This document shows, in pieces, positions 1-11,231 of a DNA stretch of 64,000 nt. The notes below the pieces were generated by a model. It made no database searches. It was not told the origin of the DNA and saw nothing but the letters and a program-made list of their open reading frames with translations. The stretch's first letter is position 1. Each line of letters begins with the position of its first letter. This stretch comes from Hemileia vastatrix (lineage: Eukaryota; Basidiomycota; Pucciniomycetes; Pucciniales; Zaghouaniaceae), in contig JASXTE010000014.1 in the NCBI GenBank assembly GCA_030280995.1, forward strand, positions 20,315,650 through 20,379,649, read 5' to 3'. Position numbers and translations under genes: made by a program.

Positions 1-656
1 GCAATCTGTTATTAATTCAAACTTCTGGTCTTCCAGATAGTAATGAAGTTTCTCCAAAGCCCACACAACGGCCAAAAATTCAAGTTGGGTGGCACCATAC
101 CTTCATTCTGTCTTTCTTAAGGTTCTGGATATATAGCAGATTACTACTTCAGATAATTTTCCATTTATTATCTGTTTTTCTGTAATGCAGCACCTAAACC
201 TATGAAGCTTGCATCAGTGTACAAGATAAAATGCAGGTTAAAATCTGGAAGTCCCAATATTGAAGCTGACATTAAGCACTCCTTCATTTTAATGTTGTCT
301 TCAATGTCTTTCCTTTTTGCAGGAAAAGCTGGGTAAGGTTTCTTTTTCAAGCTGCCAGGAATATTATCCAGATCACAACTTAAAGACATTTTCATCTCAT
401 GTTCTTTGACCAATCTTAGTTCATTTGAACCATGAGCAAATGCCATAGGATAAGATTTTATCAATCTCATAATATTGTTTTCTTCAATTTTTGAGAGTTG
501 AGGACTGAAAGAGCCTTTTTGGATTTCATTTTCAAATTCTACCACTTCAGAGGTGGTTCTTCCACCTTGTAGTTGTTCTTCTTTAGAAGCAATGAAATAA
601 ACTGAATTTTCAGAGCAAATCTTGAATTTTCTTTTCCCATTTACGCCTATAGTGAA
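1..656 (-). pseudogene. Copy A1 pol remnant (RT-deleted, RNase H)
   Basis: This is the pol part of gypsy copy A1, read leftward and running off the window edge. The open stretch at 545-168 starts in the linker after the protease (PMAFAHGS, LKKKPYPA, KRKDIEDNI) and then jumps directly to RNase H (LPDFN, LYTDASFIGLGAAL). Compared with copy A2 about 0.79 kb, the whole RT fingers and palm including the YIDD box, is missing. The RNase H continues at 1-167 in another frame (YGATQLE-like). It cannot code for a working reverse transcriptase. Assignment is by direct similarity to copy A2; confidence is high. Confidence 0.85.
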
Positions 657-2891
657 TTAACTATTTTCAGGATCTAGTTTGATGCCAAATTTGGTCAATA
701 AGTCATTGCCAATAATAAACCAATCACTACAATTATTATTATCCATTACCACAAATTCACACACTGCTCTTACATATCCATTATGATATTTAAAGAATAC
801 AGCTGTTTTGTATTTACCAATTGGATTCAACACTGAACCAAAACCCCTCCAGTTCTTTTTCTGTACAAGTTCTAGTTTTTCCTTATACTCACTATCTAGT
901 TTCATTAAAGTATTAATATAAACTACACTACCTGCAGCCCCAGTGTCAAGAATGGCATTCATTTCTTTTCCACATATAATAACAAGCGCTCTAATAGGTG
1001 TTATTTTGTAAGTATCATGAGATACATCTTTGATAATTTCAGCTTCTTCAATCAAAGTTAATGATGTATCTGTATGAGGTATTGCATTATTAAGGAACAT
1101 AATATTGTGTTCTAATACATATATCTCATTTTCATCATCACTGTAAGAAATTTTACTTTTACAATCCTCACTAGATTTCTTCTTTTCATCTTTGTGATTA
1201 CTTTGTTCAGAATCTTGTGAGTTTTCAATAACATTTATTCTTTTCTTACAAGTATGACCTTTAGCCCAAGGTTCATTACATTTGTAGCAAGTGTTATTTC
1301 CTTGTCTTTTAGGGAAAAGGGGAGCTGAAGGTTTTTTCTTCTCCACTAGTATCCTATTTGTAGTAGGTTTTACTACCTCAACACTTTTCCTGTAATTATT
1401 ATACCTGGTTTCATATTTGTGGTTCAATAATATTTCATTGCATATATTAATAAACTCAGAGGTATCTCTGATGGTTTCAGTTCTAGCTAAAATAATGTCT
1501 CTGACTGATATAGGCAATTTATATATTATTTTTTCTTTCCACTCATCATAATGCATTTTTGGATTCATGGCTTTCATGATTTTCATTAAATTAATTAAAA
1601 ATACCATGGTTTTATCTCCAGCATTTGTATTATATCTGGCTTTCTCATAAAATCTTTGTTGAGTGATTCTAAATTTTGGGCCACCAAATTTCCATTCAAT
1701 TAGTGCCTTCCATTCATTCCAGGAGTAGTTAATTCCTTCACTCAATACAGATTCAAAACATAATAGGGCCACATCTGTAAATAAAGATTTCAATTTTGAT
1801 ATAATTTCTTCATCAGTTAATTTGTATGAAAATTTCATGTTATCAATTCTTTGAATGAATTTTTGCCAATCAGATTTTGAATCCCTGTCAAAAGAAGGGT
1901 ACTGATCAAACATAGGCCAGTTCTTTTGGCTAGTGTTTGCTTCCCTAACCTGAGGAATATTGAGTAATTCACTTACATTAGAAAGATGATCATTTATTTC
2001 ATCCTTTACTGATTTTGTATTCTCAGAGCCCATGACACTATGTTCATGACAATCATTGGTTTATCATCAGAGTGTTTCATAAAAACTTCTACTAAGAGGT
2101 ATTATCTTTTACTTTATCAGTATTTTTCAAAATGTTAGCAATTTCAATTTATACTCTTTGTAACCTATCTTTTATTACAGGTACATGAGTTAAGGTATCA
2201 TTCAGATTTGAAAAAGACAATTTTACATGTCCCTCTATGGTAGCCATAATATTCTGAGAATGTTCCAATTTATTTTCTAAATTTTTAATCTCAGAGTTTA
2301 ATATTTTGTTTTCATTGATTAATTCATTATTTGAATTCTCAATAATTTTTAACCTATTGGCTGTTGTACTCAATGATTGTGTGAGGTTTAATAATACACT
2401 TTCTGTATTATTGTTTGACTCTCTTGAGAATTCTTCCAATTTTTCAATTCTTAATAATAATTTACTAATTTTTTTGATTCCATTGGATTTTCTTTTAGAA
2501 AATATTCAATTTTTTCTGTGTCCAATTCAGAATACTCATCATCAGGTTCAAGATTTAATTCATTTGGTTCCATTTTTATATTAATAGCATTATCCTGGTG
2601 GTCAAAAAAACTATGTACATTGTCATCATTTAAAGATAAGTTTAACATGTTATTTTCAAATGAATAATTTTTTAAATCCTTATCAATTATATCCATTAAC
2701 TCTCTATTGAATTCATTACCTATAAGTAATTCATTGTTAGGATTATATAATTGATCCTGAGAAGATGGATGACTTACCAAGGTCTTATTCCATTTCACCT
2801 GCCTCTCCTTGGTTTTCCCCGGTAAGGGTGACTGCTGGAGCCCTGCTGTTGAGGGTTGTTGTAGTTTTGGGCGTACCAATCCCACTTCCAT
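657..2891 (-). pseudogene. Copy A1 gag and protease
   Basis: The gag-protease region of copy A1 is read leftward. The upstream part (2891-2149, in two frames) is acidic and coiled-coil-like, with regular leucine, asparagine and glutamate spacing near 2440-2150. The long open stretch 2033-657 holds the Ty3-type capsid core (QKNWPMFDQYPSFD, DWQKFIQRID, WNEWKALIEWKFGG), a CX2CX7HXC zinc knuckle (CYKCNEPWAKGHTC, near 1250-1290) and an aspartic protease with the DTGAAGS active-site loop near 950. Frame changes at about 2450 and 2040-2150 break it compared with copy A2. It would form the particle and cleave the polyprotein if intact. Confidence 0.85.
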
Positions 2892-2895
2892 TTGG

Positions 2896-3310
2896 TTAAA
2901 GTAATTTTTTGGTCCTCCTCTTGGCTGGAGATGTTGCTATGGAGCTGTTGGGTGCCACTGTTGGTGGTTGAGCCTTTATTTCTACTAGAGCTTGATTGAC
3001 TTCTACAAAACCCTGAGCTGTTCTTTTCTCCAGATTAATTATCTGGTCCACTATATTGTTGACTCTTATTGTCAAGGTGTTAAGTAGAGTGGAGAGGGAG
3101 TGAATTTGTTCTTGTAAGGTATATCTTGTTTTCTTTATTGATACCTGTTTTAACAGTTTTTCCCTTTCCTCCAGAGACATTTGTGGAGTGTTGATGTTTG
3201 TGGGGGAATCCTGGCCCTCCATTTGAATGTCCTATAACAGGTCTTTCAGCTCTAGGTCTTAAGCTATAAGGTTTTGCCTTATTACTCACAATATCATTGT
3301 TGTCACACAT
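2896..3310 (-). pseudogene. Copy A1 accessory ORF1 (two exons)
   Basis: First ORF of copy A1. Exon 1 is 3310-3290 (ATG, seven codons, phase 0), followed by a 58-bp GT-AG intron (3289-3232, donor GTGAGT, acceptor TTATAG), then exon 2 starting DIQMEG. Exon 2 encodes a predicted coiled coil (LQEQIHSLSTLLNTLTIRVNN) and a basic C-terminus (PAKRRTKK). A frame change near 2896 moves the conserved WKWDW...HPYRG tail into another frame. Copies A2 and A3 have the same intron position and the same exon 2 start, so the gene structure is well supported although the function is unknown. Confidence 0.7.
3232..3289 (-). other. Intron of copy A1 ORF1
   Basis: A 58-bp GT-AG intron with donor GTGAGT and acceptor TATAG. 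It lies between phase-0 codons and aligns in position with the introns of copies A2 (6537-6600) and A3 (45134-45206). Its length is 1 mod 3, as in the other two copies. Confidence 0.7.
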
Positions 3311-3990
3311 TTTTACGTGGAATTTAATTAAAGAATCAAAATTTGAGATATGAAAACTTCAAAAAGGAGTTTTATCAGTGTTTATCAATACCACTGAAGA
3401 CAATTTTATTGTTTACTTGTAGGTATGAAGTGAATTTATAAGTTCCAAAAGTCAAATATTCTTTTAGGTGGTCACTTGATTTAACTGGTCTACAATATTT
3501 AGCCGTGTTTTTATATTTAAAAAAGAAAATCTGTCAGTAAGATTCTTTCTAAATATTAAATGAATTTTACAAACCAATAAAAAGGGATTAAGAGTCCTGT
3601 TGAAATAAAACAATTAATCAGTTTAACTGGTTTTTTATCTGCAAAGATAACAAATTTATTTGGTCTATTGACAGACTCCCACTAATAACAATTTTATGTT
3701 AAATTAGTGGTAAAAAAATCATGTCTGAAAAGATCACAAAATTAATTGGTCTATTGACAGACTTCCACTAATAACAATTATATGTTAAATTAGTGGTAAA
3801 ATTGTTGATTCAATATCACAATTTTATTATATAACAGGGCTTCTTTTTCTGAAATCACTATATAAGTGACCCCAACCTGTTTTAATTATCCAAATATTTC
3901 TATAGTTATTTTATTTACTTGTAGCCTCTTTTTTTGAATTTTTACTTACTGGAAGATAACCAACAGAATTCTTGAGGAAAGGCCCCCAAT
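3311..3990 (-). other. Copy A1 leader with hairpin-bearing tandem repeat
   Basis: Untranslated leader between the 5' LTR and ORF1 of copy A1. Next to the LTR (about 3976-3988) is TTGGGGGCCTTTCC read on the minus strand, matching the candidate primer-binding sequence of A2. Two 86-bp tandem units (from 3662 and 3748) each contain a GTCT-6nt-AGAC hairpin and an 8-bp hairpin CCACTAAT...ATTAGTGG. No ORF is convincing here. Confidence 0.6.
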
Positions 3991-4513
3991 TTTCAGGCTG
4001 AGGTTTAGTAAAAAGATGTGAACTAGCTTGAATGGTCAATTGTCTAGAAGATTTTAATGGTCCTATATGAATACTGTAGTACAAATCCAATAAGTATTAA
4101 AATATAACTCAATATAAGGGTCTCAGTAATTCTAATCTCACTAATTATATATGGCTTACAATCTTTATAGTTGGTAGAAAAATAGATTTAATAAATTCAG
4201 ATACTATTCAAAGACTTTATAAGTACTATTGATATGTATTGTAATTGTATTGGTTATATGTTTAAATTGTAATGATAAAGAATGAAGAAAATAAGACCAA
4301 AACCTCCTCCTTTTATACACAATTACTTCCCCAATGACCCCTCTGATTTAACAGCTCAATACACAGTTAATGACGCCTTATTCTAGCCAATAGACATTTT
4401 CAGAGCCAAAAAGAGTGACTAGTAACATAAGTAGAATGATATGACCTGCCAAAATCCTGTAGTAATAGGGATAATCCATCATAATTAAAGAATAAGAAAA
4501 AAAAGAGAGTATA
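3991..4513 (-). mobile_element. Copy A1 5' LTR, downstream part
   Basis: This is the 3' part of the A1 LTR read on the minus strand; the rest lies at 13913-14886, displaced by insertion of copy A2. The LTR ends CAGCCTGAAA (usual CA end mutated) directly before the A1 leader. It matches 52234-52754 closely and 15300-15827 in inverted orientation. A TATA-type promoter (GTGTATAAAAGGAGG on the minus strand) lies near 4305. Confidence 0.8.
4509..4513. repeat. Target-site duplication of copy A2, left (GTATA)
   Basis: GTATA immediately precedes the A2 LTR and is repeated at 13913-13917 directly after the 3' LTR. The unoccupied homologue at 52750-52760 has a single copy, which confirms a 5-bp duplication. 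Confidence 0.9.
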
Positions 4514-5764
4514 TGTCAGCCAGGCTATTCCAGGAGTCCAGTAAATGATATATAAATTATAAAACCCTAAAAAGTGGGTAAGACTTGTATTTAATGAATA
4601 TAACTTAATATTTTATTGCATAATGAAATTATATAAGAATTTTATTATATACAAGTGTTACATTAAATTTATTGGTTATATATATTTTTATATACAATTA
4701 AATTGAGCATAATATAATATATTCTACAAATAATGGCGCATTTTTATGTATTTAATAATTATAAATTTATATTTAATTAAAAAACATATATTATAATTAC
4801 AAGTGTAAAATTGATTTATAATATATTTAAATTAATTACTTAAATTTATATATTAAATACTACCTCTCATATGATACTAAACAATAATTAAGGACGCTTC
4901 TTTTGACCCTTAAATTGTGTGAGGAAGAAAATCAAATAAATTATAATACTTATTTTATAAAATAGTATTATAAATTCTCAAATTAAATTAATTAATTGTT
5001 TCAGTTAAACTAGTTATTAAATTACATAGTGAAAACAATTAATACATATTAATTTACACTGAATTAAAATGATTGCATGCCTTGTTACGTCAAAACATGT
5101 TATTTGTTTCACTTAGAAATGCTGAAAACAGATTGTAATACTTGTTTTGATCTGTTTTTCCCATAGTTTTTAGATCACAGGGTTGTTTAGTTACTCACTA
5201 TTTTGTATTAACTGATTTGGGAAATTTGGGATGGGAATTTTATATTCTTAATTGGGATTCTTATTATTTTTCGTATAATTTTCTCTTAATTACTATGTTA
5301 CAAATGTCTTCTTTTATCTTCTTGTTTTACTTCATTACTATTTTGTATATAGTCACTTGTAGCGCTTCAGAGGACCCATTGCCTATAAAAGGGCCTTGGA
5401 TAATCCCCTGTAGAAGTATCACTTATTATACACTCAACAAATTAAATACAATTTTTATATTACGTTTATATTCTTTTTATTAGTAATAAAATTCTAATTA
5501 AAATTCTATATAACAATTTAAAGGTTGCTTTAAGTCTGATAGTGATCATAGTGTCTGCTGCGCATAGTCCTTACATCCTAATAATATTATTAATTAATAA
5601 TAACCTCATTTTTGTCACCTCTCAAGAAACCCGTTGTTGATTCCTTTCAATAAATTAAATAATTTTATTAAATTTTATTCCTTTTATTGCCTATAATCCT
5701 CTTCTCCTTCTCCTCCTCTCATTTCTTCCCTCTTTTCTTATCTCTTCTAGACGACTGACCGACA
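4514..5764 (+). mobile_element. Copy A2 5' LTR
   Basis: A 1251-bp LTR beginning TGTCAGCCAGGC and ending GACCGACA. A TATA box (TATAAAA, 5384-5390) follows a conserved core, GCGCTTCAGAGGACCC, that recurs in other LTRs of the window. The distal part is very AT-rich; the last 100 bp are pyrimidine-rich. An 88-codon open stretch at 5217-5483 is repeated exactly in the 3' LTR and is only promoter DNA that happens to be open. Confidence 0.92.
5384..5390 (+). promoter_or_regulatory. TATA box of the A2 5' LTR
   Basis: TATAAAA within GCCTATAAAAGGGCC, about 375 bp before the LTR end. It should set the start of the genomic transcript. Related sequences occur at 13532, 24697, 51516 and, on the minus strand, near 16213 and 27625. 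Confidence 0.75.
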
Positions 5765-6461
5765 ACTGGGGACCTTTCCAAACGACAACGACGATCGAGC
5801 CTGGCGACGAACAACAAAACGCACGGACCACCTAGCAAAACGAAACTTTTGCTGCGACTGTGTTTCGAACTTGGGTTCGACATCTTAGGTTTATATAATA
5901 TTAATTTTTATATTATTTTGAAGTGATTTTTCGATCACTATAGTAAGTTCACCTTTGCGCCTCTCACTCATATTACTATATTTTTATTGCAATAACAGTG
6001 ATTGTGGCTTAATTGCTGATTCACTGAGTGTAAGTGTTCAATTTTAAAAAATTTTTTTTTCCTAGTTGACCATTATAGAGTGTTAAATCCTCTTAGTCCT
6101 AGAAGAATTGACATTATTATTAATACAAATTGAATTATTAATTTAATTTTTTTTTTATTATTAATTATTGTTAATTTTGGTTGACTTAAAAGTACATTGT
6201 GCTTAGTCCCAATATATTGCCATATTTAATATTGGTAATTAATTGGTTGAATTAACTTACTTGTTATTCCCAATTTAAACTTGCAATCCATTTTTTTTTT
6301 TTAAAAAAATTAATTTTTTAATTATTACTTTATATTGAAAATTATTTTTTCTATAATTTAATTAATTAAAAAATTTTTTTTATATTATTTGGAGCAATTA
6401 TTGACTAACTTTGATTATTTTTTTATAAAGTACAAAGTAAAATATAAATCTTCCCACTAGT
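5765..6461 (+). promoter_or_regulatory. Copy A2 leader: PBS, CpG-rich start, TT-bulge hairpins
   Basis: Two bases after the LTR lies TGGGGACCTTTCC (5767-5779), a candidate primer-binding site; the same sequence class follows the A1 and A3 LTRs. The next ~125 bp hold about 15 CpG dinucleotides, unlike the CpG-poor body. Three hairpins with an unpaired TT on the 5' side follow: 6062-6102 (CTAG-TT-GAC with GTC-CTAG), 6177-6212 (TTGG-TT-GAC with GTC-CCAA) and 6242-6274 (ATTGG-TT-GAA with TTC-CCAAT). They precede the ORF1 start codon. Confidence 0.65.
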
Positions 6462-7143
6462 ATGTCCAACAATTTGGCAGAAAAAATGGATAACATGCAA
6501 GTGGATGAGATAGAAATTGACTATGATGCTGACACTGTAAGTTCTTCTAAAGTTGGTCATAAAAAATCTTATGCTGACACAAAGAATTCACATACTGCAG
6601 GATGTGGAAATGACAGGAAATGCAAACAAACCAAACCCCCTTCCCCCAGTACCACAGAAGGAAGTAAAGCCTCTAGTGCCTCAAGAAGGTCTTCCAAAAG
6701 GCTTCAAAATAAAAAAGCTTCCTCTGCCACAACAAATCAGCAACCTATCCAGTCATATAAAAGAGTTGAAGACAGAAAATATGACGTACAAAGAAAAGGT
6801 AGACACATTGTGGGATCAGGTCCAAGAACTCAGGAACCAGATTCAGGCCCAGGCCCCTCCTCAATTGCCTCCCAATCAGCTTCAATTTCAGGCTCAACCT
6901 TCACAGCCACCCAGCTCAACCATCCAAAATCCAAATACTATGGAAGTAGAGCAATGGAAATGGGATTATCTAATGAGTCACTACCAACAGAATGTGCAAC
7001 ACCCGCCTCATCATCAGCCTGGCCCATCCAGAACACCCAATTTCCATCCACCTCCTCATCCCTACCAACAAGGCAGGAGAAAGAAGGCCCAAGCACATTC
7101 CCAAAACCAGTCCCAGGGGAAGTTTCCTCCTCTGCCATGGTAA
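6462..7143 (+). CDS. Copy A2 accessory ORF1 (two exons, coiled coil)
   Basis: Exon 1 (6462-6536, 25 codons, acidic, ending DYDADT) joins exon 2 (6601-7143) in frame after removal of a 64-bp intron, giving about 205 residues. Residues about 68-110 form a predicted coiled coil (LPQQISNLSSHIKELKTEN); a WKWDYL motif lies near 145 and the C-terminus is basic (HPYQQGRRKK) and ends in PW. Copies A1 and A3 conserve the same core (LPKGFKIKK in A3), showing that this frame is under protein-level constraint. I do not recognise the family; a nucleic-acid-binding or Gag-accessory role is only an inference. The stop overlaps a well-placed ATG of the Gag frame (CCATGGTAA). Confidence 0.72.
6537..6600 (+). 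other. Intron of copy A2 ORF1
   Basis: A 64-bp intron with donor GTAAGT, acceptor CTGCAG and a branch-like GCTGAC about 25 bp before the acceptor. Position and phase match copies A1 and A3. When it is retained, exon 1 stays open in the frame used by Gag up to the TAA at 7239. Confidence 0.75.
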
Positions 7144-10100
7144 GTAATTTGGTTGATTGTCACTTGGGTATGTTTTCTAATAAATCTTCTTCTGCAGGTA
7201 ATATTATTGAACATGGTGAAAGAACAGTTAAACCTGTTTAAAGACAGCTTCCTGTAACTAGTAGCCCTATTGATGTAATTAGCAAATTGTCATTTGATGA
7301 ACCTTTACATTTAACTTCTACATCTTTAATTAATCCTTCTCTTGCAATTAAAAATGATTCTGTTCCCCCTGAAATCTATACCTTAATTGAAAAAACTTCT
7401 GAGGAAATATTGAAAGATACCCTTGATTTTAATATTGTGAAAGACAAACATGTGAGAGACGTGTTAATCCATGAAAATGATAGATTAAATAATTTACACT
7501 TGCAATGTAAAGTGAGTTCTTCTGTACAAGATACAGCTTATTTAAAAATCAAAGAAACCTTAAATATTGTTCTTAGTCAACAAAAACAAATAAGAAGTGA
7601 CCATAGAGCTATCTCAGATAGAAATATCAGTCTACATAAGACCTTGAGTGAATTGAAACCCCTTATTGAGGAAAATTATTCATTCAAAAATGAAATAAAA
7701 TCTCTACAAAATGAGTTTAAGAAGCTAAAAAATGATTTCCATGCACTAAGTACCAAACACTCAGTTTCTGAGGGCAGAAATGTTCTATCTCTTGCAAAAG
7801 TAAATGACCAGATGTCTGAAATTCCAAGAATAAGAAACTATGTGTCTGACCTACAGGAAAAGTTTTCATCCTTAACCATCAATAATGAATTAAATGAGAT
7901 TTCTGCAAATAACCTGCATAAAAATAAAGGGAAAAAACCTGAACAAAGTTCATCCTTTCTTCCTCATATTTCAACCATTAAACAAACTGACAATGAGTCT
8001 GTAAAATCTTTTGCTACTAGCAAAAAATCTTGTGATGGTCATGCACCAGCTGTTTCTGTAAATAATGAAATTTCTGAACACCTGGCTAAACTTCAGGAAT
8101 TATTACTAATGAATAATTCAAACCAAAAAGTGGACCATCCCAGTAGTCAGAAAAATTGGCCTAAGTTAGACCAATATCCTACCTTTGATGGTGATTCTTC
8201 CTCTGATTGGCAACACTTTATCCAGAGAATTGATAATTTAAAGAGATCTTATAAACTACCTGATGAGGAAATTGTTTCTAAGCTAATTTCTTTATTTTCC
8301 AATGTAGCCTTGATGTGGTATGAATCTGTCCTCTTAGATAACAATCATTATACATGGAATGATTGGAAATCCTTGATTGAGAATCAGTTTGGTGGTTCAA
8401 AATTCAGGTTAGCTCAGCAAAGACTGTATGAGAATACTAGATATGTATCCTCCTCTGTTGAAAAGCCCATTGTTTTTCTGATGAAAATAACTAAAATCCT
8501 TAGAGCAATTGATCCAAAGATGGATTATGATATTTGGAGAGATAAAATCTTGTATAAATTACCAAATTCTCTTAGGGATTTGATTGTTGCTAGAACTGAG
8601 CATGTAAGGGAAAATTCTTCTTTCATTAATATCTGTAATGAAGTACTACTCAACCATAGATATGAACCAAAGAATTACCTTAGTAAATCTTATAATGATC
8701 AGAATAAACCTTCTATAAAGCTCCCAGAAAAATCTGGTAAACCCTCTGCCCCAGTTGCACCTAAAAAATATGCAACAAATACTTGTTATAAATGTAACAA
8801 ACCGTGGCAGAAGGGTCATGTTTGTGACAAGAAAATTCATCTTGTTGAACAAAATGAAGACACTGATGAAATTGAACTTGATGTCAATAATTCTTCCAGT
8901 GACTGTGAAAGTAATATCTCCTATGACAATGAATCTGTTAAAGATGTTTTAATGTTGGAACATGATGTCCATTATTTAAATAATATATCTGAAGATTGTG
9001 TATTGAATTTATCTTCAGAAGAAAATGCTGAGATAATTAAAGATATTACTAACAATTCTATTCCTATATCCCCTTTAAAGGCACCTGTTATCATTAATGG
9101 TAAAAATGTTGATGTAGTTCTTGATTCTGGTGCTGGAGGAAGTGTAGTATCTGAAAAAGCTTTGGCTTCAGTGGATAAGGAATATTTGAGTAAATTATTG
9201 CCTATAACTTCTGAAAAATGGAGAGGGTATGGTTCTACCTTATTTCCTATTGGCAAATACAAAACCTCTGTATTCTTCAAATATAATGGTGGTTTTGTCA
9301 GAGCTATTTGTGAGTTTGTTGTCATGAAAAATGATAATTTGAGCAATTGGTTTATTATGGGAAATGATATTTTAACCATGTTTGGTGTGAAATTGGACCC
9401 AGCAAATAATTGCTTTACCTTAGGAATGAATGGGAAAAGAAAATTCAAAATTTCTTCTCCTAAACCTTCTGGGCATTTGTTGAAATCTTGTAACTCACTG
9501 ACCCAATGTAAAGGTAGAACAACAACTGAATTGGATGATTTATTACATGAAATAAATACCGCTTCTTTTGGTGATCATTTAACTAATGAACAAAAGGATT
9601 CTATTGTTGCCTCTATTACCTCTTTCCCTATGGCTTTTGCTCATGGTTCTCATGTCTTGGGAATTGTTCAGGAAGAGATGAAAATTACCTTATCCTGTAA
9701 TTTGAGTGATATTCCTCCTTCCCTTAAGAAAAAACCATATCCTGCTTCTCCATCAAAAAGAAAAGATATTGAAGATAATATTGAAACATTATTGAAAATG
9801 AATATCATTGAGAAAGTTAATGTCACCCCCAAATATTGTGTCATCTCCCCAGTCTTGATTTCATATGAAAAAGATAAAGCTAGATTATGTGGAGATTACA
9901 GAGCTTTAAATACTTATACTGTTGATGATATTTATCCTTTACCCAGAATTAATTCAATACATGCTACCTTGCAAGGTGCAAAATTTATTAGTTGTCTGGA
10001 TGGTAATAAAGGTTATCATCAAGTTCCAGTTGAGAAAAATTCTCAAAAATTTTTGCTTATTGCTACTCATATGGGAATATATAAGTATGTTAGGATGCCA

Positions 10101-11231
10101 TTTGGCCCTAAAAATGCTCCTTCAGTTTTCCAGAAAGTCATGGATAACACTTTCCATCAAGAAATTATTGAAGGTTGGCTCATGGTTTATATTGATGATA
10201 TTATTGTTTTTTCTAAAACTTTTGATGAACATATGATTCACTTGAATAGAGTTTTCCAAAAAATGGATGAAATCAATATGACCTTATCTTTAAAAAAGTG
10301 TAAATTTGGTTTTCAATCTTTGAAAGTCCTTGGCCATGTTGTGTCAGGCTTACAAATTTGTGTAGACCATAATAAAGTTGCTGCCATTCAAAATGTTAAA
10401 GCACCAACTTCTGTAAGAGAAATCCAAAGTTTTTTGGGTATGTGTGGCTATTATAGACAATATATTAAAAATTATCAGGTCATAGCCTTGCCTCTTACAA
10501 AACTAACCAGAAAAGATGTTGCTTTTCTCTGGAATGATGACTGTCAGAAAGCTTTTAATACATTGAAAAGTTGCTTAATGACAGCCCCTATATTGGCTCT
10601 CCCAGATTTTAACAAGCCATTTGTACTTTATACAGATGCTAGCTTTATTGGTCTGGGTGCTGCCCTTCACCAAAAGCAAATTATTAATGATAAATCCTCA
10701 GAGGTTGTAATTTGTTATATTTCAAGAACCTTAAGGAATAGTGAATTGAAATATGGTGCCACTCAATTGGAGTGCTTAGCAGTTGTTTGGGCTCTTGAGA
10801 AACTTCATTACTACTTGGATGACCAAAAATTTGAGTTGGTAACTGACTGTAGTGCTGTGAAATCTCTCTTAAACCTCAAAACACCTAACAGACATATGTT
10901 CAGGTGGCAACTTTCTGTTCAGGAATACAGAGGAAGGATGACTATTATCCACAGAGCTGGAAATGTTCACTCTAATGTTGATATGCTCTCCAGATTGCCT
11001 CTGCCAAATAATGACTCCAATCCTGCTTATGTACCTGAGGATGACACTGTTCATATACATGGTATATTTATAGTTGATATGGAAGAAGAGTTATTACAGT
11101 TAATACTGGATTCATATGATAAAGATTCTGACTTAAATAAATTAGTTACTATTTTGAATGATCCTAAGAATGCTTCAATTCAAGCATTAATAAAAAACTC
11201 TTCCTGCAAAATACCAAAATGCTTTAAATAA
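7137..11231 (+). CDS. Copy A2 Gag-protease-RT-RNase H polyprotein
   Basis: A single frame holds the Gag N-terminal coiled coil, the Ty3-type capsid core (QKNWPKLDQYPTFDG, DWQHFIQRID, about 8140-8450), a CX2CX7HXC knuckle (CYKCNKPWQKGHVC, about 8785), aspartic protease (LDSGAGGSVV, about 9120), RT with YIDD at about 10188, and RNase H (LYTDASFIGLG, LVTDCSAVKS). The start is uncertain: ATG at 7137 sits in a strong GCCATGG context and overlaps the ORF1 stop; a TAA at 7239 interrupts the frame where copy A3 is open. After 11192-11197 one extra A shifts the frame, so integrase continues in the next frame. No gag-pol frameshift is needed in this family. Confidence 0.9.

Noticed and set aside
5217..5483. 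An 88-codon ORF repeated exactly at 13365-13631
   Set aside because: Both lie in the A2 LTRs across the TATA box; identity is due to LTR duplication, and the protein has no family features.
6938..7138. Minus-strand ORF opposite ORF1 of A2
   Set aside because: It is a shadow of the proline-rich dual-frame region, not seen in A3.
7140..7197. A second 58-bp intron in A2 (and 45682-45739 in A3)
   Set aside because: Consensus-like ends occur in both copies, but splicing leaves an immediate TAA in the ORF1 frame and does not restore Gag; kept only as an alternative.
11192..11198. A AAA AAC as a programmed -1 site in A2
   Set aside because: The change needed to reach integrase is +1 (or loss of one A), not -1, and A3 is in frame without it.
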